Positions 25,781 through 33,842 are shown, counted from the stretch's first letter. The stretch is 41,105 bases of DNA from Blastocatellia bacterium AA13 (GCA_003222245.1 QHVH01000043.1:1-41105); one strand, 5' to 3'. Notes: a model not told the origin generated them from the sequence alone. Numbers and translations are program-made.

Positions 25781-25871
25781 GGCCGGATTAGGGAGCCGGA
25801 GCTCCCCGCGGGCTGCAAACCCGTTTGGGATACCCGAGGGTATCCGGTCGGTTCAACTCCGAACCCGGTCT
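25781..25871 (+). tRNA. SelC-like (8/4-type) tRNA with Cys anticodon GCA
   Basis: A cloverleaf can be drawn by hand. Acceptor 5' is 25781-25788 (GGCCGGAT) pairing with 25863-25870 (ACCCGGTC), 8 bp with one G-U and one A-C mismatch. The linker is TA. The D stem is 25791-25796/25801-25806 (GGGAGC/GCTCCC), 6 bp with the 4-nt loop CGGA. The anticodon stem is 25808-25812/25820-25824 around loop CTGCAAA, anticodon GCA at 25815-25817. The long variable arm has a 7-bp stem 25828-25834/25839-25845 (GGATACC/GGTATCC). The T stem is 4 bp (TCGG/CCGA) around TTCAACT. Discriminator is T at 25871; no CCA is encoded. The body is that of tRNA-Sec, but GCA and U73 are tRNA-Cys identity elements. TTTAATTTTT follows. 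Such minor tRNA classes are known to be rare; charging by CysRS is inferred. Confidence 0.85.
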
Positions 25872-25889
25872 TTAATTTTTCAGCTCTCT

Positions 25890-27599
25890 TTACTGCGGCT
25901 TCGAATTGACCACCTGCGAAGCCACTCCGCCGACCTGAACCAGCCTATGGTTTGAAAATCCAACATCCGCCGCCGCGTAAAGGTCCTGGATCAAACTGGG
26001 ACCGTAGCGCGACAGAAAATAATAGACGTTCAGCTCCCTTTCCTGGAGGTTCTTATCCGGAACCAGCGTGTTGTAGGCCCGCTCGACCTGGCGGTATGCG
26101 GCTTCTTCGCGGTGGGCGCTGGCATGGATGAACCGTGTTCGCAGGTGTTCAAGTTGATAGACTATTTTCTTGCGAGCGCGTTTGACCGACGAAGCAAGGG
26201 TTGCATCGGTTCGCTTGAGCGACGATTCGAGCTTGTCCATCTGTTCGCCGAACATTCGTTCAGTGTCGCCGAAAGCTTTTGCGGCATCGCGATCCAGGCT
26301 CTGCTCTACGACTTTTTCGATAGCCGCGTGCAGGCCTTCGAAGAAATCGGTAATTTCGAGCTTGTACTTCTTCATCGTTTTTTGGTGCCGGCCTTCGATG
26401 ATGGTCATGCTCGCGCGAGGCAGCACGCATGGCTGCGGCCGACCGAGCTTTTCGTAGACGGCGCGAAGCTGGGCGAAGTACGCGATCTCGGCGGGGCCGC
26501 CTATATACGCCGCGGTTGGGAGAAGAAAATCCTGAACGATCGGCCTGAGCGTAACGTTGGGGCTGAAGCAAGTCGGGCATTTCCGCGATAGCGCTACCAG
26601 CTCCTCCTCCTCGAAAGATCGCCCCGATCCCTTAAGCGAAAATCGCCCATCGACCTGAGTCATCGCCACCCGCTTGCCGCCGTCCATTATGAAAAGGGGC
26701 GCCATGTCGCTGGACACATGCACTTGGGCATGGTATCCGGCGCGCTCGAGCTCGTTGCTTCTTTCAACCAGGGCGCCCGCGATCGGCCCCGACTGTTCGA
26801 TGGCTTGGGAATAAAGCGGAGCCGCCGCGTGCTTGAGGTCCACGTCGAGCGGGTCAAGCAGGATGACGCCGTAGTCTTTGAAGATCCGCGCCATAAGCCG
26901 GGCGAACGCCTCGGCGAAACCCACGCCTTCCGCGTAGCTCTCGCGAATGTCTCGTTCTATATCCGGCATGAACTCTGACCGGGGCAGAAGCGCGATGAAC
27001 TCGTCGATGCAGGCGCTGATGTTAGAACCGAGCGGCACCTGGCCCACCGGCTCGTCTTCTTTTCGTTCCGGAGCATCGTAGACTACTTGCTTCAGATTGC
27101 CTTCGGGGTCGACCACTTTGCAGTGATTCACCTCCGCAAAGTCGTGATCTTCGCTTGCGATCCAAAAGATCGGGACCGCCTCCACTCCGCGGGCCGTGAG
27201 ACAATGAGCAAGCTTTATGACCGTCAACGCTTTGTGAATCGTGTAAAGTGGTCCAGTAAAGAGCCCTGCCTGCTGTCCTGTTACGACGGCTACAGTGCCT
27301 TCCCGGCGGAGCGTATTTATGTTCTTGAATGTAAGCTCGGGCGAGCCAGCGCGGCGATTTATGCGCTCCAGCGCGTCACCTACACGCTTGCGATCGTAGT
27401 TCCCGGAACCGATCTGGCGCGCCCGTTCAATCAACGAGTCAAGGCTTCGGCCGTCGGCGTCGTAGAAACGCGAGAGTCTGTCGTAATCGTAAAGGAAGTC
27501 GCCGAACAGGCGTGACGTTCGCGGAATTTCAGTGAACGGAATCGTGCCGTCCGTTGAACCCGCCTTTGGATGGAGGTCAGTGCAGTCAGGGTCGCTCAT
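25890..27599 (-). CDS. bshC: putative cysteine ligase BshC (bacillithiol biosynthesis)
   Basis: A 569-residue protein. The Rossmann-like core has 'GTVAVVTGQQAGLFTGPLYTIHKALTVIKLA' and 'VEAVPIFWIASEDHDFAEVNH', both signatures of BshC. 'FLLPTAAYIGGPAEIAYFAQLRAVYEKLG' follows. A long C-terminal coiled coil at about 420-500 precedes 'PDKNLQERELNVYYFLSRYGP'. BshC is thought to add cysteine to GlcN-malate, the last step to bacillithiol; the way cysteine is activated is not established to my knowledge. Length is slightly above the usual 540. AAAGGTGA precedes the ATG. Its 3' end is 18 bp from the SelC-like Cys tRNA on the other strand. bshA and bshB are not in the window. Confidence 0.93.
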   Translation of the reverse strand: MSDPDCTDLHPKAGSTDGTIPFTEIPRTSRLFGDFLYDYDRLSRFYDADGRSLDSLIERARQIGSGNYDRKRVGDALERINRRAGSPELTFKNINTLRREGTVAVVTGQQAGLFTGPLYTIHKALTVIKLAHCLTARGVEAVPIFWIASEDHDFAEVNHCKVVDPEGNLKQVVYDAPERKEDEPVGQVPLGSNISACIDEFIALLPRSEFMPDIERDIRESYAEGVGFAEAFARLMARIFKDYGVILLDPLDVDLKHAAAPLYSQAIEQSGPIAGALVERSNELERAGYHAQVHVSSDMAPLFIMDGGKRVAMTQVDGRFSLKGSGRSFEEEELVALSRKCPTCFSPNVTLRPIVQDFLLPTAAYIGGPAEIAYFAQLRAVYEKLGRPQPCVLPRASMTIIEGRHQKTMKKYKLEITDFFEGLHAAIEKVVEQSLDRDAAKAFGDTERMFGEQMDKLESSLKRTDATLASSVKRARKKIVYQLEHLRTRFIHASAHREEAAYRQVERAYNTLVPDKNLQERELNVYYFLSRYGPSLIQDLYAAADVGFSNHRLVQVGGVASQVVNSKPQ

Positions 27600-27622
27600 C
27601 GTTCACCTTTTCTGCTTCAGTT

Positions 27623-28528
27623 TTATTCGAGACCCGGAAAGAATCCCGTGTCGCGCATGACAGCTTTGATTCTCTCCCTGTCTGCCTCACTGACCTGCCG
27701 GAGTGGAGCGCGAGGCGCCCCGCCAGTGAACCCTGCAAATTCCAAAGCCGCTTTGAGCCCGGAAACCCCGAGCCCCGCCGTTATAATATGAGATAGCGGC
27801 GCGAGCCGGTGCTGAAGCTGTCTCGCCTTTTCATGCTCGCCTTGTCGAACTGCTTCAAACAGCTCGACGGTCGGCCGCGGCGCAACGCAGGCCAGGGCCA
27901 GAACCGCGCCGACCGCTCCCGTCGCGAGAGACGGATACAGGATGCCTCCGTTTCCGGTGAGCACCGAAAACCGGTCGGAGGTTAGTCGAATCGTATCGCT
28001 GATCGCACCCATGTTACCGGAGCTGTCTTTGATTCCAATGATGTTCTGATGTCTCGATAAGGCTCCGATAGTGGACGGCTCGATAATGACCCCGGTGTTT
28101 TGAGGCACGTTATAAAGCAAGACCGGCAGCGGTGAGTGGTCGGCTACCTCGTTGAAATGCCGCGATAAGATGTCCTGGCTCATCGAGCCCTTGTAAAAGT
28201 AAGGAGTGATGACAAGCGCGGCGTGCGCGCCTGCGTCCGCGGCTCGATGGCTGGCTTCGATGGCCGCGCCGGTGGACAGCTCATTAACGCCCGCAACAAC
28301 GGTGCGGCCGGCCGCCAATCGGCTAATCGTGCTTATGACTCGTGTCCGTTCGTCGATTGATAGATGGACTGCTTCGCCGTTTGATCCCAGAGCAACGTAT
28401 CCTGCCAGGCCCGTCTCGTTGTACTTCTCGAGATCCTCGCTGAGTCCGTCGAAGTCCACGTCTCCGCGAACTGTGAACGGTGTCGGCAAAGGCGGGAAGA
28501 TACCCTTAAGCATGACGCTGGTAGCCAT
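27623..28528 (-). CDS. DapA-superfamily aldolase, 4-hydroxy-2-oxoglutarate aldolase-like
   Basis: A 301-residue class I aldolase of the DHDPS/NAL superfamily. The Schiff-base Lys is in 'IIGIKDSSGN' and the proton-relay Tyr in 'LLYNVPQNTG'. In true DHDPS the latter motif reads YNVPxRTG, with an Arg that binds the substrate carboxylate; here that residue is Asn, as in HOGA-type enzymes (SVPANTG). The loop 'ALGSNGEAVHL' is likewise HOGA-like, not the GTTGE of DHDPS. So hydroxy-oxoglutarate or a related keto acid is more likely than a lysine-pathway substrate. It lies 23 bp upstream of bshC on the same strand. Confidence 0.85.
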   Translation of the reverse strand: MATSVMLKGIFPPLPTPFTVRGDVDFDGLSEDLEKYNETGLAGYVALGSNGEAVHLSIDERTRVISTISRLAAGRTVVAGVNELSTGAAIEASHRAADAGAHAALVITPYFYKGSMSQDILSRHFNEVADHSPLPVLLYNVPQNTGVIIEPSTIGALSRHQNIIGIKDSSGNMGAISDTIRLTSDRFSVLTGNGGILYPSLATGAVGAVLALACVAPRPTVELFEAVRQGEHEKARQLQHRLAPLSHIITAGLGVSGLKAALEFAGFTGGAPRAPLRQVSEADRERIKAVMRDTGFFPGLE

Positions 28529-28629
28529 AGTTTTTCGTACCCAGAGACTAAGGCGTTGATTATAGGTGGGTGAACTCAGCGGCGCAATCTGACAAAAGAG
28601 CGGCTATCTAAAGAGCAGATACTACATGA

Positions 28630-29643
28630 TCAATCGAGCGTAGGAGCCTGTATGTTTTTCGGTTGATCCAACGCGTGATCGATCTCGGAATTGATCTCGC
28701 CGCCGATTATGATCATCAAGCTCATCAGGTACAGCCACAGCATTAGCACCGTCACGGCTCCTAAGCCCCCGTACGTAGCGTCATAGGACGGGGCTACTTT
28801 CAGGTAGATCGAAAAGAGATACGAGACCACGATGCATCCTGCTACTGCAAAGCCTGCTCCCGGCACAATGCGGGCCCAGGTCTGAGCCATATTCGGACCG
28901 AAATAGTAAATCACGGCGATGCCGATCAACAGCATGGCCGCGCCAAAGAACCACGTAGCAATAGTCCAGATCACCGTAAGGGAGTTTCCAAGTCTGAGGG
29001 ACAGCGCGATCCACGGCGCCGTCTTGTTGCCCAGGGTTATCAGCATCGCGCCGCCCGCGATCAGAAGCGAAAGCGCTACGGTAAGCGATATCGCGACCAG
29101 TTGCGACTTGAGAAATGAGCGGTTCTCCGTAACGTCGTATGCCGTGTTTAGAACTTCAATTAAAGCAGCGGTTCCAGTCGACGCCGACCAGATTGAAAAA
29201 AGCAGGGAGAACGACAGCAGACCTTTGCTTCCGTTGCCGAATACACTTCTGATCCATTGATCGACCGCCCTCATCGCCTCGTGCGGAATCACGCGCGCAA
29301 GATTGTCGAGAATCACATCGTTCGATCCGGGTATAAAGCTCAATAGACTAATCAGGAATATCAGAAAGGGGAATAGCGCCAGCGTGAAGAAGAACGCGAG
29401 CTCGGCCGCCCTGCCCGTGCAGTTATCGTCGCCAATCTCGTGCCAGACTCTCCGCCCGAGCTCTTTCGGCGTGAGCCCACCCCAGAGCCCGTATTCGATC
29501 GAGTCGTTGGATTGCGCGGCGATAGTTGATTCGGCGCCGTCATAAGCGGGATTCGATTGGACCGACAGTGAACGATTCATTGTGGCTGTGCGGTGAATCG
29601 CAAACATTTCTGAGAGATCGCCCTGGAAGGGGAAACCGCTCAT
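28630..29643 (-). CDS. YihY/BrkB-family inner-membrane protein
   Basis: A 337-residue protein with six predicted transmembrane helices and the family entry 'WHEIGDDNCTGRAAELAFFFTLALFPFLIFLISLL'. Later come 'SFSLLFSIWSASTGTAALIEVLNTAYDV', 'APSYDATYGGLGAVTVLMLWLYLMSLMIIIGGEINSEI'. YihY proteins are widespread; the old RNase BN label is wrong, and transport or envelope roles remain unproven. The first 55 residues are hydrophilic and non-conserved. ATG 29643 shares one base with the TGA of the preceding gene (TGATG), indicating coupling; a GTG one codon earlier is an alternative. Confidence 0.88.
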   Translation of the reverse strand: MSGFPFQGDLSEMFAIHRTATMNRSLSVQSNPAYDGAESTIAAQSNDSIEYGLWGGLTPKELGRRVWHEIGDDNCTGRAAELAFFFTLALFPFLIFLISLLSFIPGSNDVILDNLARVIPHEAMRAVDQWIRSVFGNGSKGLLSFSLLFSIWSASTGTAALIEVLNTAYDVTENRSFLKSQLVAISLTVALSLLIAGGAMLITLGNKTAPWIALSLRLGNSLTVIWTIATWFFGAAMLLIGIAVIYYFGPNMAQTWARIVPGAGFAVAGCIVVSYLFSIYLKVAPSYDATYGGLGAVTVLMLWLYLMSLMIIIGGEINSEIDHALDQPKNIQAPTLD

Positions 29644-30227
29644 CACATTACTGCCCGAGTCGCTCGCCTCACGACCTCAGTCGTCAATCCGAAAACGAGA
29701 TGCGAGGCTAAAGCATAAACGTGGGTATTCATCGGGATCTCCGTCGCTGGTTTCGACAATCCAAGAGCGGGAACTAATCCTTCGTCGGCGATCGCCCACA
29801 CTGCAGCGCCATAAGGCAATCCCAAGCCTACCGTGGAGGCGGGTACGAATTCGGATGCGACGCCATAAATTGCGCTTGATATTGCGCCCATTGCGTAATG
29901 CGCGATCTCCCCGCCGATTTCCTTCTCGCTCTCGCTGAGCTTGTGATTGAAGACTAGTTCCGCCACTGCATTCGCCGTCCTGACCGCGGCATTATCTTCG
30001 CCGTCGTCGCTGCCTCGTTCTTTAAGCTCGCGCCCGATCCCATGTTCCGGCGAGCCCTGCTGCAAGCTCTGCGCTCCATGAGGTCTTTCAGCGCCTTCGG
30101 TCAATTTCCCCCATAGCGCCTGAAATTGATTCATGACCCAGGCCGCAGCCAACCCGCTTACGACTCCCGCTGCGAGTCCCTTTAAGACGTCGTGTTCTCT
30201 CCGCCCATTCAATTGCAATATTCTCAT
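29643..30227 (-). CDS. DUF1440/YagU-like membrane protein
   Basis: A 194-residue protein. 'DVLKGLAAGVVSGLAAAWVMNQFQALW' forms the first membrane segment (about 14-38), followed by a hydrophilic stretch (40-95) and further hydrophobic segments at about 105-125, 130-150 and 170-185 with 'GAISSAIYGVASEFVP' and 'GLPYGAAVWAIADEGLVPALGL'. This is the YagU pattern (a protein linked to acid resistance in E. coli). GAGGTTAA precedes the ATG. It overlaps the BrkB gene by one base, so the pair forms an operon. Confidence 0.78.
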   Translation of the reverse strand: MRILQLNGRREHDVLKGLAAGVVSGLAAAWVMNQFQALWGKLTEGAERPHGAQSLQQGSPEHGIGRELKERGSDDGEDNAAVRTANAVAELVFNHKLSESEKEIGGEIAHYAMGAISSAIYGVASEFVPASTVGLGLPYGAAVWAIADEGLVPALGLSKPATEIPMNTHVYALASHLVFGLTTEVVRRATRAVM

Positions 30228-30455
30228 CTGATTAACCTCATCAGTTTCTCTAGTTCTCGCATCTCATCCGGGCGATTCCCACAGCTATGTATTGAAATAG
30301 CCGGATACAGACTTGAAACAGATCAGTACGTCGTTTTATTCCACTCGAGAGAAAAAACGCGCTGACTGCTTGTCAAAGAATCGCAGCGCAAATTCCAAGC
30401 CACAGCTTAAAAGAGGGGTTTGATTGTAGGCGGGTTACCTGGCGCTAATGCGGTT

Positions 30456-30479
30456 GAAGGCGGCGAAGGCGCCGCCTTC
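30456..30479 (-). terminator. perfect GC-rich hairpin after the porin gene
   Basis: A 10-bp perfect stem GAAGGCGGCG / CGCCGCCTTC with a 4-nt loop starts 18 bases after the porin stop on the minus strand. There is no T tract on that side (AACCGCATT follows), so it is a weak terminator candidate or an RNA-stabilising hairpin. The rest of 30228-30496 shows nothing else. Confidence 0.4.
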
Positions 30480-30496
30480 ACATCGTGCAGTGCAGA

Positions 30497-32257
30497 CTAT
30501 TTGCCGACCTTGGGCGGCGCCCCTGGAAGCTCATACCTGAGATTGATGAACACCGTGTTCGTGTGTGCATTCTCAGGAGTACCCGGCGCAAACGACCACG
30601 GGCTGCGTGTTACGTAGGAATACTGGCCCATGAGTTTGAGCCCTCCGTACTTCGCGTCCTTCCAGAACGTCTGAGTGAAACCGAATGTGGCCTCTTGAAC
30701 GGAACGGTTCTGACTGGACGGCGCGCCGGCGAATCCGTAGCCGACAAGTCTTCCGGTGGATGGATCTATTGCGGTGTTCTTGTTTATGTATACGCCGCCA
30801 TAGTAACCATACAGCAGAGTGTTCTTACCTGCCTGCGCTTCGAACCCCGTCACGTTCGAGAACGAGTGAACCAGCGAAGGGCTTCCGTCGCCCCTGATAA
30901 TCACGTCCGGCGCCTGCCCGAATATGTAGCGGCCTCCGCCATCGCTGAGATAGTTATTCATAATGAAGCGGAAGTTCTTGACCAGTTCCAGATTGAGATT
31001 CACCGACCCGCCTCCGCCGGTCGTAGTAAAGCTCTGATTGGAGAGCGGATTGAAAACCTTGAAGCTGCGAGCAACGCCGGCGAACTCGATGTGGAACTGG
31101 CGCCCGCCTACCGAAGGGTCGAACGCAAGCTTGGCGATAATGTCAGGGTGAAGATTCGGAACGCTCAGCGTCGTGCCGCCATTATTCAACTGGGCCGCAT
31201 AAGGCGTTACAAGCGCCGTTGGAAGAGTCACGATGCCCGCCCCGGCCGAACCTCCGATGTATTGCTCGGGATTCTCCAGGGCGACGGCAAATGCAACTTC
31301 ATCGCTCGGGTGGTAGACAAATCGAAATCCCGGCTGACGCGCCCATGTGAGGCCAAGCTGATAGTTGACGTCAACCGTCTGCGAAAAGAAGACGTCGTTC
31401 GGAAGGGGCGAAATCCCGTTGCGGTTTGGGGTCATCAAGCTCCAAGACTGCCCTCCCATGAATTCCCATTTTTCCTTCCTGACATCAACCCAGTACAAGC
31501 GCATTCGCATGCTGTCGCTGTTGGTTGTTACCGCGGAATTGGTCGGGAAGAAACCGAGGAAATCGGATTCAAGATAACCGATCACGTGCGAGCCCAGCAC
31601 ATCGGCGTCAAACCGGGCGCCGATCCTCGAGTTCTGAGCGCTGAGACGAACCTCAGTCAGTCTTCCGGCCGGGGTATTTTTGAAGGGGATGCCTCCAAAG
31701 TTGCTGCCGATGCCGGCTCCGGTATTCGTGCTTCGAAAGACGGATGTGAAATCCATGAATCCGACAGGGGTGATAGTAGCGCTGCCGATGTGAATTTGCA
31801 GAGGCGAATCCTCGGTTGCCGCGGGCCTCATCGGGGCCGATTTCACGTTCGAAGAGTCGCCCATCTTTGCCGGGTCATTGGCCCCGCCGATGACCGCGGC
31901 CGCGGTAGTCGCAGTCATGCTAGTAGCCGAGCTGCCCGGCTTCATCGCCGGCACGGCCTGGGTCGGCTGGCCGGACTGAAGCACTTCGATTGCGTGTTGC
32001 TGCTGCTCGATGATCATCTCGAGCTTTCGTACCTTCTCGTTTAGCACACGCAACTGCTCGCCTGCGCCAACGGGCTCGGGCTTCGACTCGGCGGCGCGGC
32101 CATCGGAGGATGGGACTGCCGATTTTTCGGAATTGTCGGCCGCCGGTTTCTTTACGTCTTTATCATCCGACGGAGATCGGCCAAAGGCCGAGAAGTTGAA
32201 GATCAGTAGTAGCGTGATCGGTACTAAGATAACGAAGTGGAGTCTTTTGCTGCTCAC
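30497..32257 (-). CDS. outer-membrane porin-like beta-barrel protein
   Basis: A 586-residue protein from GTG 32257, chosen because a strong GGAAGGAGAG lies just upstream and the signal peptide (SSKRLHFVILVPITLLLIFNFSAFG) then starts properly. Next come a charged Pro/Ala/Ser linker and a short coiled coil ('LRVLNEKVRKLEMIIEQQQHAIEVLQ', about 65-90), as in trimeric porins with an N-terminal periplasmic coiled coil. From about 150 the sequence is a beta barrel with alternating hydrophobic residues ('TPVGFMDFTSVFRS', 'GYLESDFLGFF', 'GGQSWSLMTPN') and a terminal strand 'NTVFINLRYELPG'. It resembles acidobacterial DcaP-like porins; the transported solute is unknown. Confidence 0.82.
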   Translation of the reverse strand: MSSKRLHFVILVPITLLLIFNFSAFGRSPSDDKDVKKPAADNSEKSAVPSSDGRAAESKPEPVGAGEQLRVLNEKVRKLEMIIEQQQHAIEVLQSGQPTQAVPAMKPGSSATSMTATTAAAVIGGANDPAKMGDSSNVKSAPMRPAATEDSPLQIHIGSATITPVGFMDFTSVFRSTNTGAGIGSNFGGIPFKNTPAGRLTEVRLSAQNSRIGARFDADVLGSHVIGYLESDFLGFFPTNSAVTTNSDSMRMRLYWVDVRKEKWEFMGGQSWSLMTPNRNGISPLPNDVFFSQTVDVNYQLGLTWARQPGFRFVYHPSDEVAFAVALENPEQYIGGSAGAGIVTLPTALVTPYAAQLNNGGTTLSVPNLHPDIIAKLAFDPSVGGRQFHIEFAGVARSFKVFNPLSNQSFTTTGGGGSVNLNLELVKNFRFIMNNYLSDGGGRYIFGQAPDVIIRGDGSPSLVHSFSNVTGFEAQAGKNTLLYGYYGGVYINKNTAIDPSTGRLVGYGFAGAPSSQNRSVQEATFGFTQTFWKDAKYGGLKLMGQYSYVTRSPWSFAPGTPENAHTNTVFINLRYELPGAPPKVGK

Positions 32258-32468
32258 GAAGCTCTCCTTCCTGTAGTGGATTGCGGGAGAATTTGAATCC
32301 GCACTTTGATGCTGCGCGCCGGAGTTGTCCATAGTATTGCAATTTGGTTAAGGCATCCTTGCGACAATATTAATTCTGCGTTAACCGATAAGATGATTTC
32401 AGTATTCTACATATCGTGCACGCAGCTTGCCGCGACCGATCAGATTGTTCGCGCCGGCAGTCCGGCAA

Positions 32469-32981
32469 TCAACCTTTCGCCCCTGCTCGCTTCAGAATCT
32501 CCGTTATTTGTTTATTGTTCTTTTCTTCGGCGTACTTCATCGCGGTTCTGTTACTCGCGTCTTTGATATTTGGATCCGCGCCGCTATCAAGGAGCAGTTT
32601 GACGGCGTCTTTTTGACCATTCAACGCGGCCGACATGAGAGCGGTGTATCCGCCGGACGTCCTTGTGTTGACTCGCGCTCCTCGCATGATCAGTACTCTT
32701 GCCGCTTCGACATTCATTCCCGAGGCTATCATTAAAGCGGTCACGCCGCCTTCGTTTTCAGTGTTCACGTCAAAGCCCTCAGCGATCAATCGTTCCACCT
32801 CTTGAATATTTCCTCGCTGGATTGCGTCAATGAACGCGGACCTCCTGGCTTCCGTCACCGCGGAAGGCCTGGTCTCGTTCCCGCTGCTTGCCGCCGTATT
32901 GGCGGGTCGATCGGCTTTGCAGCCGAATAATGCCGCGACTGGAACTATCAGGAGAATCACAGTGAGGGTTTTCTTCATCAC
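32469..32981 (-). CDS. ankyrin-repeat lipoprotein
   Basis: A 170-residue protein with a lipoprotein signal: basic 'MMKKT', a hydrophobic core, then 'VAALFGCKAD', where the Cys is the probable lipidation site. Residues 45-168 hold about three and a half ankyrin repeats ('AFIDAIQRGNIQEVERLIAEGFDVNTENEGGVTALMIAS', 'ARVLIMRGARVNTRTSGGYTALMSAALNG', 'VKLLLDSGADPNIKDASNRTAMKYA'). It probably mediates protein contacts in the periplasm. Its promoter is not obvious. Confidence 0.88.
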   Translation of the reverse strand: MMKKTLTVILLIVPVAALFGCKADRPANTAASSGNETRPSAVTEARRSAFIDAIQRGNIQEVERLIAEGFDVNTENEGGVTALMIASGMNVEAARVLIMRGARVNTRTSGGYTALMSAALNGQKDAVKLLLDSGADPNIKDASNRTAMKYAEEKNNKQITEILKRAGAKG

Positions 32982-33281
32982 TTGATCGGGGACGCAGAGA
33001 TCAAACGGCTTGCCATCGATCCTCCGTTATTTCAAATCGTCTCCAGGAAGCGTTATACACGGAGACCTGTTCAATCCCGGATAATTTGACCGCCAAATCG
33101 TACTTCCGAATACCTATGCGATCAAGCGTTGAGAGATCACAGACCGGGTCGTCGCCGCTCGTTATTACACTTTATTAGACTTTGGGCGCGCGAAACGGGC
33201 GCTCAGAACGAGTTCAAAACCGCCCCTCTCTTATCGGCAAATCCGCTGAAAGTAGCGTAACTTTATTCGGAAATTTTCATC
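32982..33281. other. intergenic stretch with no supported gene
   Basis: About 300 bases between the ankyrin lipoprotein gene and the cspA leader promoter. I see no coding frame with a ribosome-binding site and no cloverleaf; a TTCAATC near 33073 is not flanked by pairing arms. Confidence 0.5.
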
Positions 33282-33311
33282 TTGACACTCAGAAATAGGC
33301 TGCGGTAGTAT
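33282..33311 (+). promoter_or_regulatory. sigma-70 promoter for the cspA leader RNA
   Basis: A perfect TTGACA (33282-33287), an 18-bp spacer, and TAGTAT (33306-33311, 4 of 6). It predicts a transcript start near 33318, about 285 bases upstream of the cspA ATG. Confidence 0.65.
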
Positions 33312-33317
33312 GCGGCC

Positions 33318-33451
33318 ACTTTTCGCATTTGGGTGCTTTCAAGAATTTTTGGTAGGTGTTTGAAAGTTGTGCAGCAAGCAGTGGAAGTCAAAGTGAAAGC
33401 CGCAAGGCAGGGCTCGTCCGGCAGCGAGCGTTGCTTTGCGGTTTTCTTTTT
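33318..33451 (+). ncRNA. structured leader or small RNA upstream of cspA
   Basis: A probable RNA of about 130 nt bounded by the promoter at 33282-33311 and the terminator at 33396-33451. Internal pairings are visible: CCACT (33316-33320) with AGTGG (33380-33384), and CTTTCAA (33336-33342) with TTGAAAG (33360-33366). No known riboswitch is recognised. It could be an attenuator for cspA or a separate sRNA. Confidence 0.5.
33396..33451 (+). terminator. strong intrinsic terminator inside the cspA leader
   Basis: The arms 33396-33416 and 33425-33445 pair over about 20 positions with three G-U pairs and one mismatch around an 8-nt loop, followed by the T tract TTTTCTTTTT (33442-33451). It lies about 150 bases before the cspA start, so either a short RNA ends here or cspA is controlled by attenuation. 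Confidence 0.8.
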
Positions 33452-33603
33452 GGCTTCCAGGTAGCCGCGAAATCGCCAGCTACTGAAAACATCAGCTCAC
33501 CAAGATCGCGATGAATCCGATTGCGACAGCGCTCGCCCGCGGGTTCTTGCGGTAGCTGCTTCTCCAAATTCGAGAGTAGTCAGACTCGAGGAGGAATTCG
33601 CAA

Positions 33604-33810
33604 ATGTCGACATCAAATGGCAAGGTCAAATGGTTCAGCAACGCGAAGGGCTATGGGTTTATCGAACAACCGGGAGGCGCCGACGTGTTCGTTCACTACT
33701 CGGCGATTCAGGACGACGGATACAGATCGCTCAAACAGGGCGAAACCGTCCAGTTCGAAATAGTCCAGGGGCCAAAGGGACCTCAAGCCGAGGCTGTTAA
33801 AAAGATGTGA
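33604..33810 (+). CDS. CspA-family cold-shock protein
   Basis: A 68-residue OB-fold RNA-binding protein. RNP1 'KGYGFIEQ' and RNP2 'DVFVHYSAI' are intact, with '[15 protein letters not shown]' at the start. It acts as an RNA chaperone or antiterminator. GAGGAGGAA precedes the ATG at good spacing. A structured, terminator-containing leader lies upstream and a clean terminator downstream, so this is a monocistronic unit. Cold-shock mRNAs are often controlled through their leaders; here that remains inference. Confidence 0.95.
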   Translation: MSTSNGKVKWFSNAKGYGFIEQPGGADVFVHYSAIQDDGYRSLKQGETVQFEIVQGPKGPQAEAVKKM

Positions 33811-33842
33811 CATCAGGCGCGAATTTTGACTGGTTTCCTTTT

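Noticed and set aside
25781-25871. reading the tRNA as a canonical UCA tRNA-Sec
   Set aside because: The anticodon loop is CTGCAAA, so the anticodon is GCA. An alternative 8/5 pairing starting at A25780 gives a G-A mismatch closing the T stem and a 3-nt linker, and fits less well than the 8/4 fold.
25781-25890. tRNA as an integration site of a mobile element
   Set aside because: No integrase and no repeated tRNA 3' end were seen in the flanks.
30485-32044. 519-codon open frame on the plus strand opposite the porin
   Set aside because: It is the antisense shadow of a clear signal-peptide-bearing beta-barrel gene. Its translation is Arg-rich, without domains, and has no ribosome-binding site.
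33060-33110. possible tRNA T-arm (TTCAATC) upstream of cspA
   Set aside because: The flanking bases do not pair and no other cloverleaf arms can be drawn.
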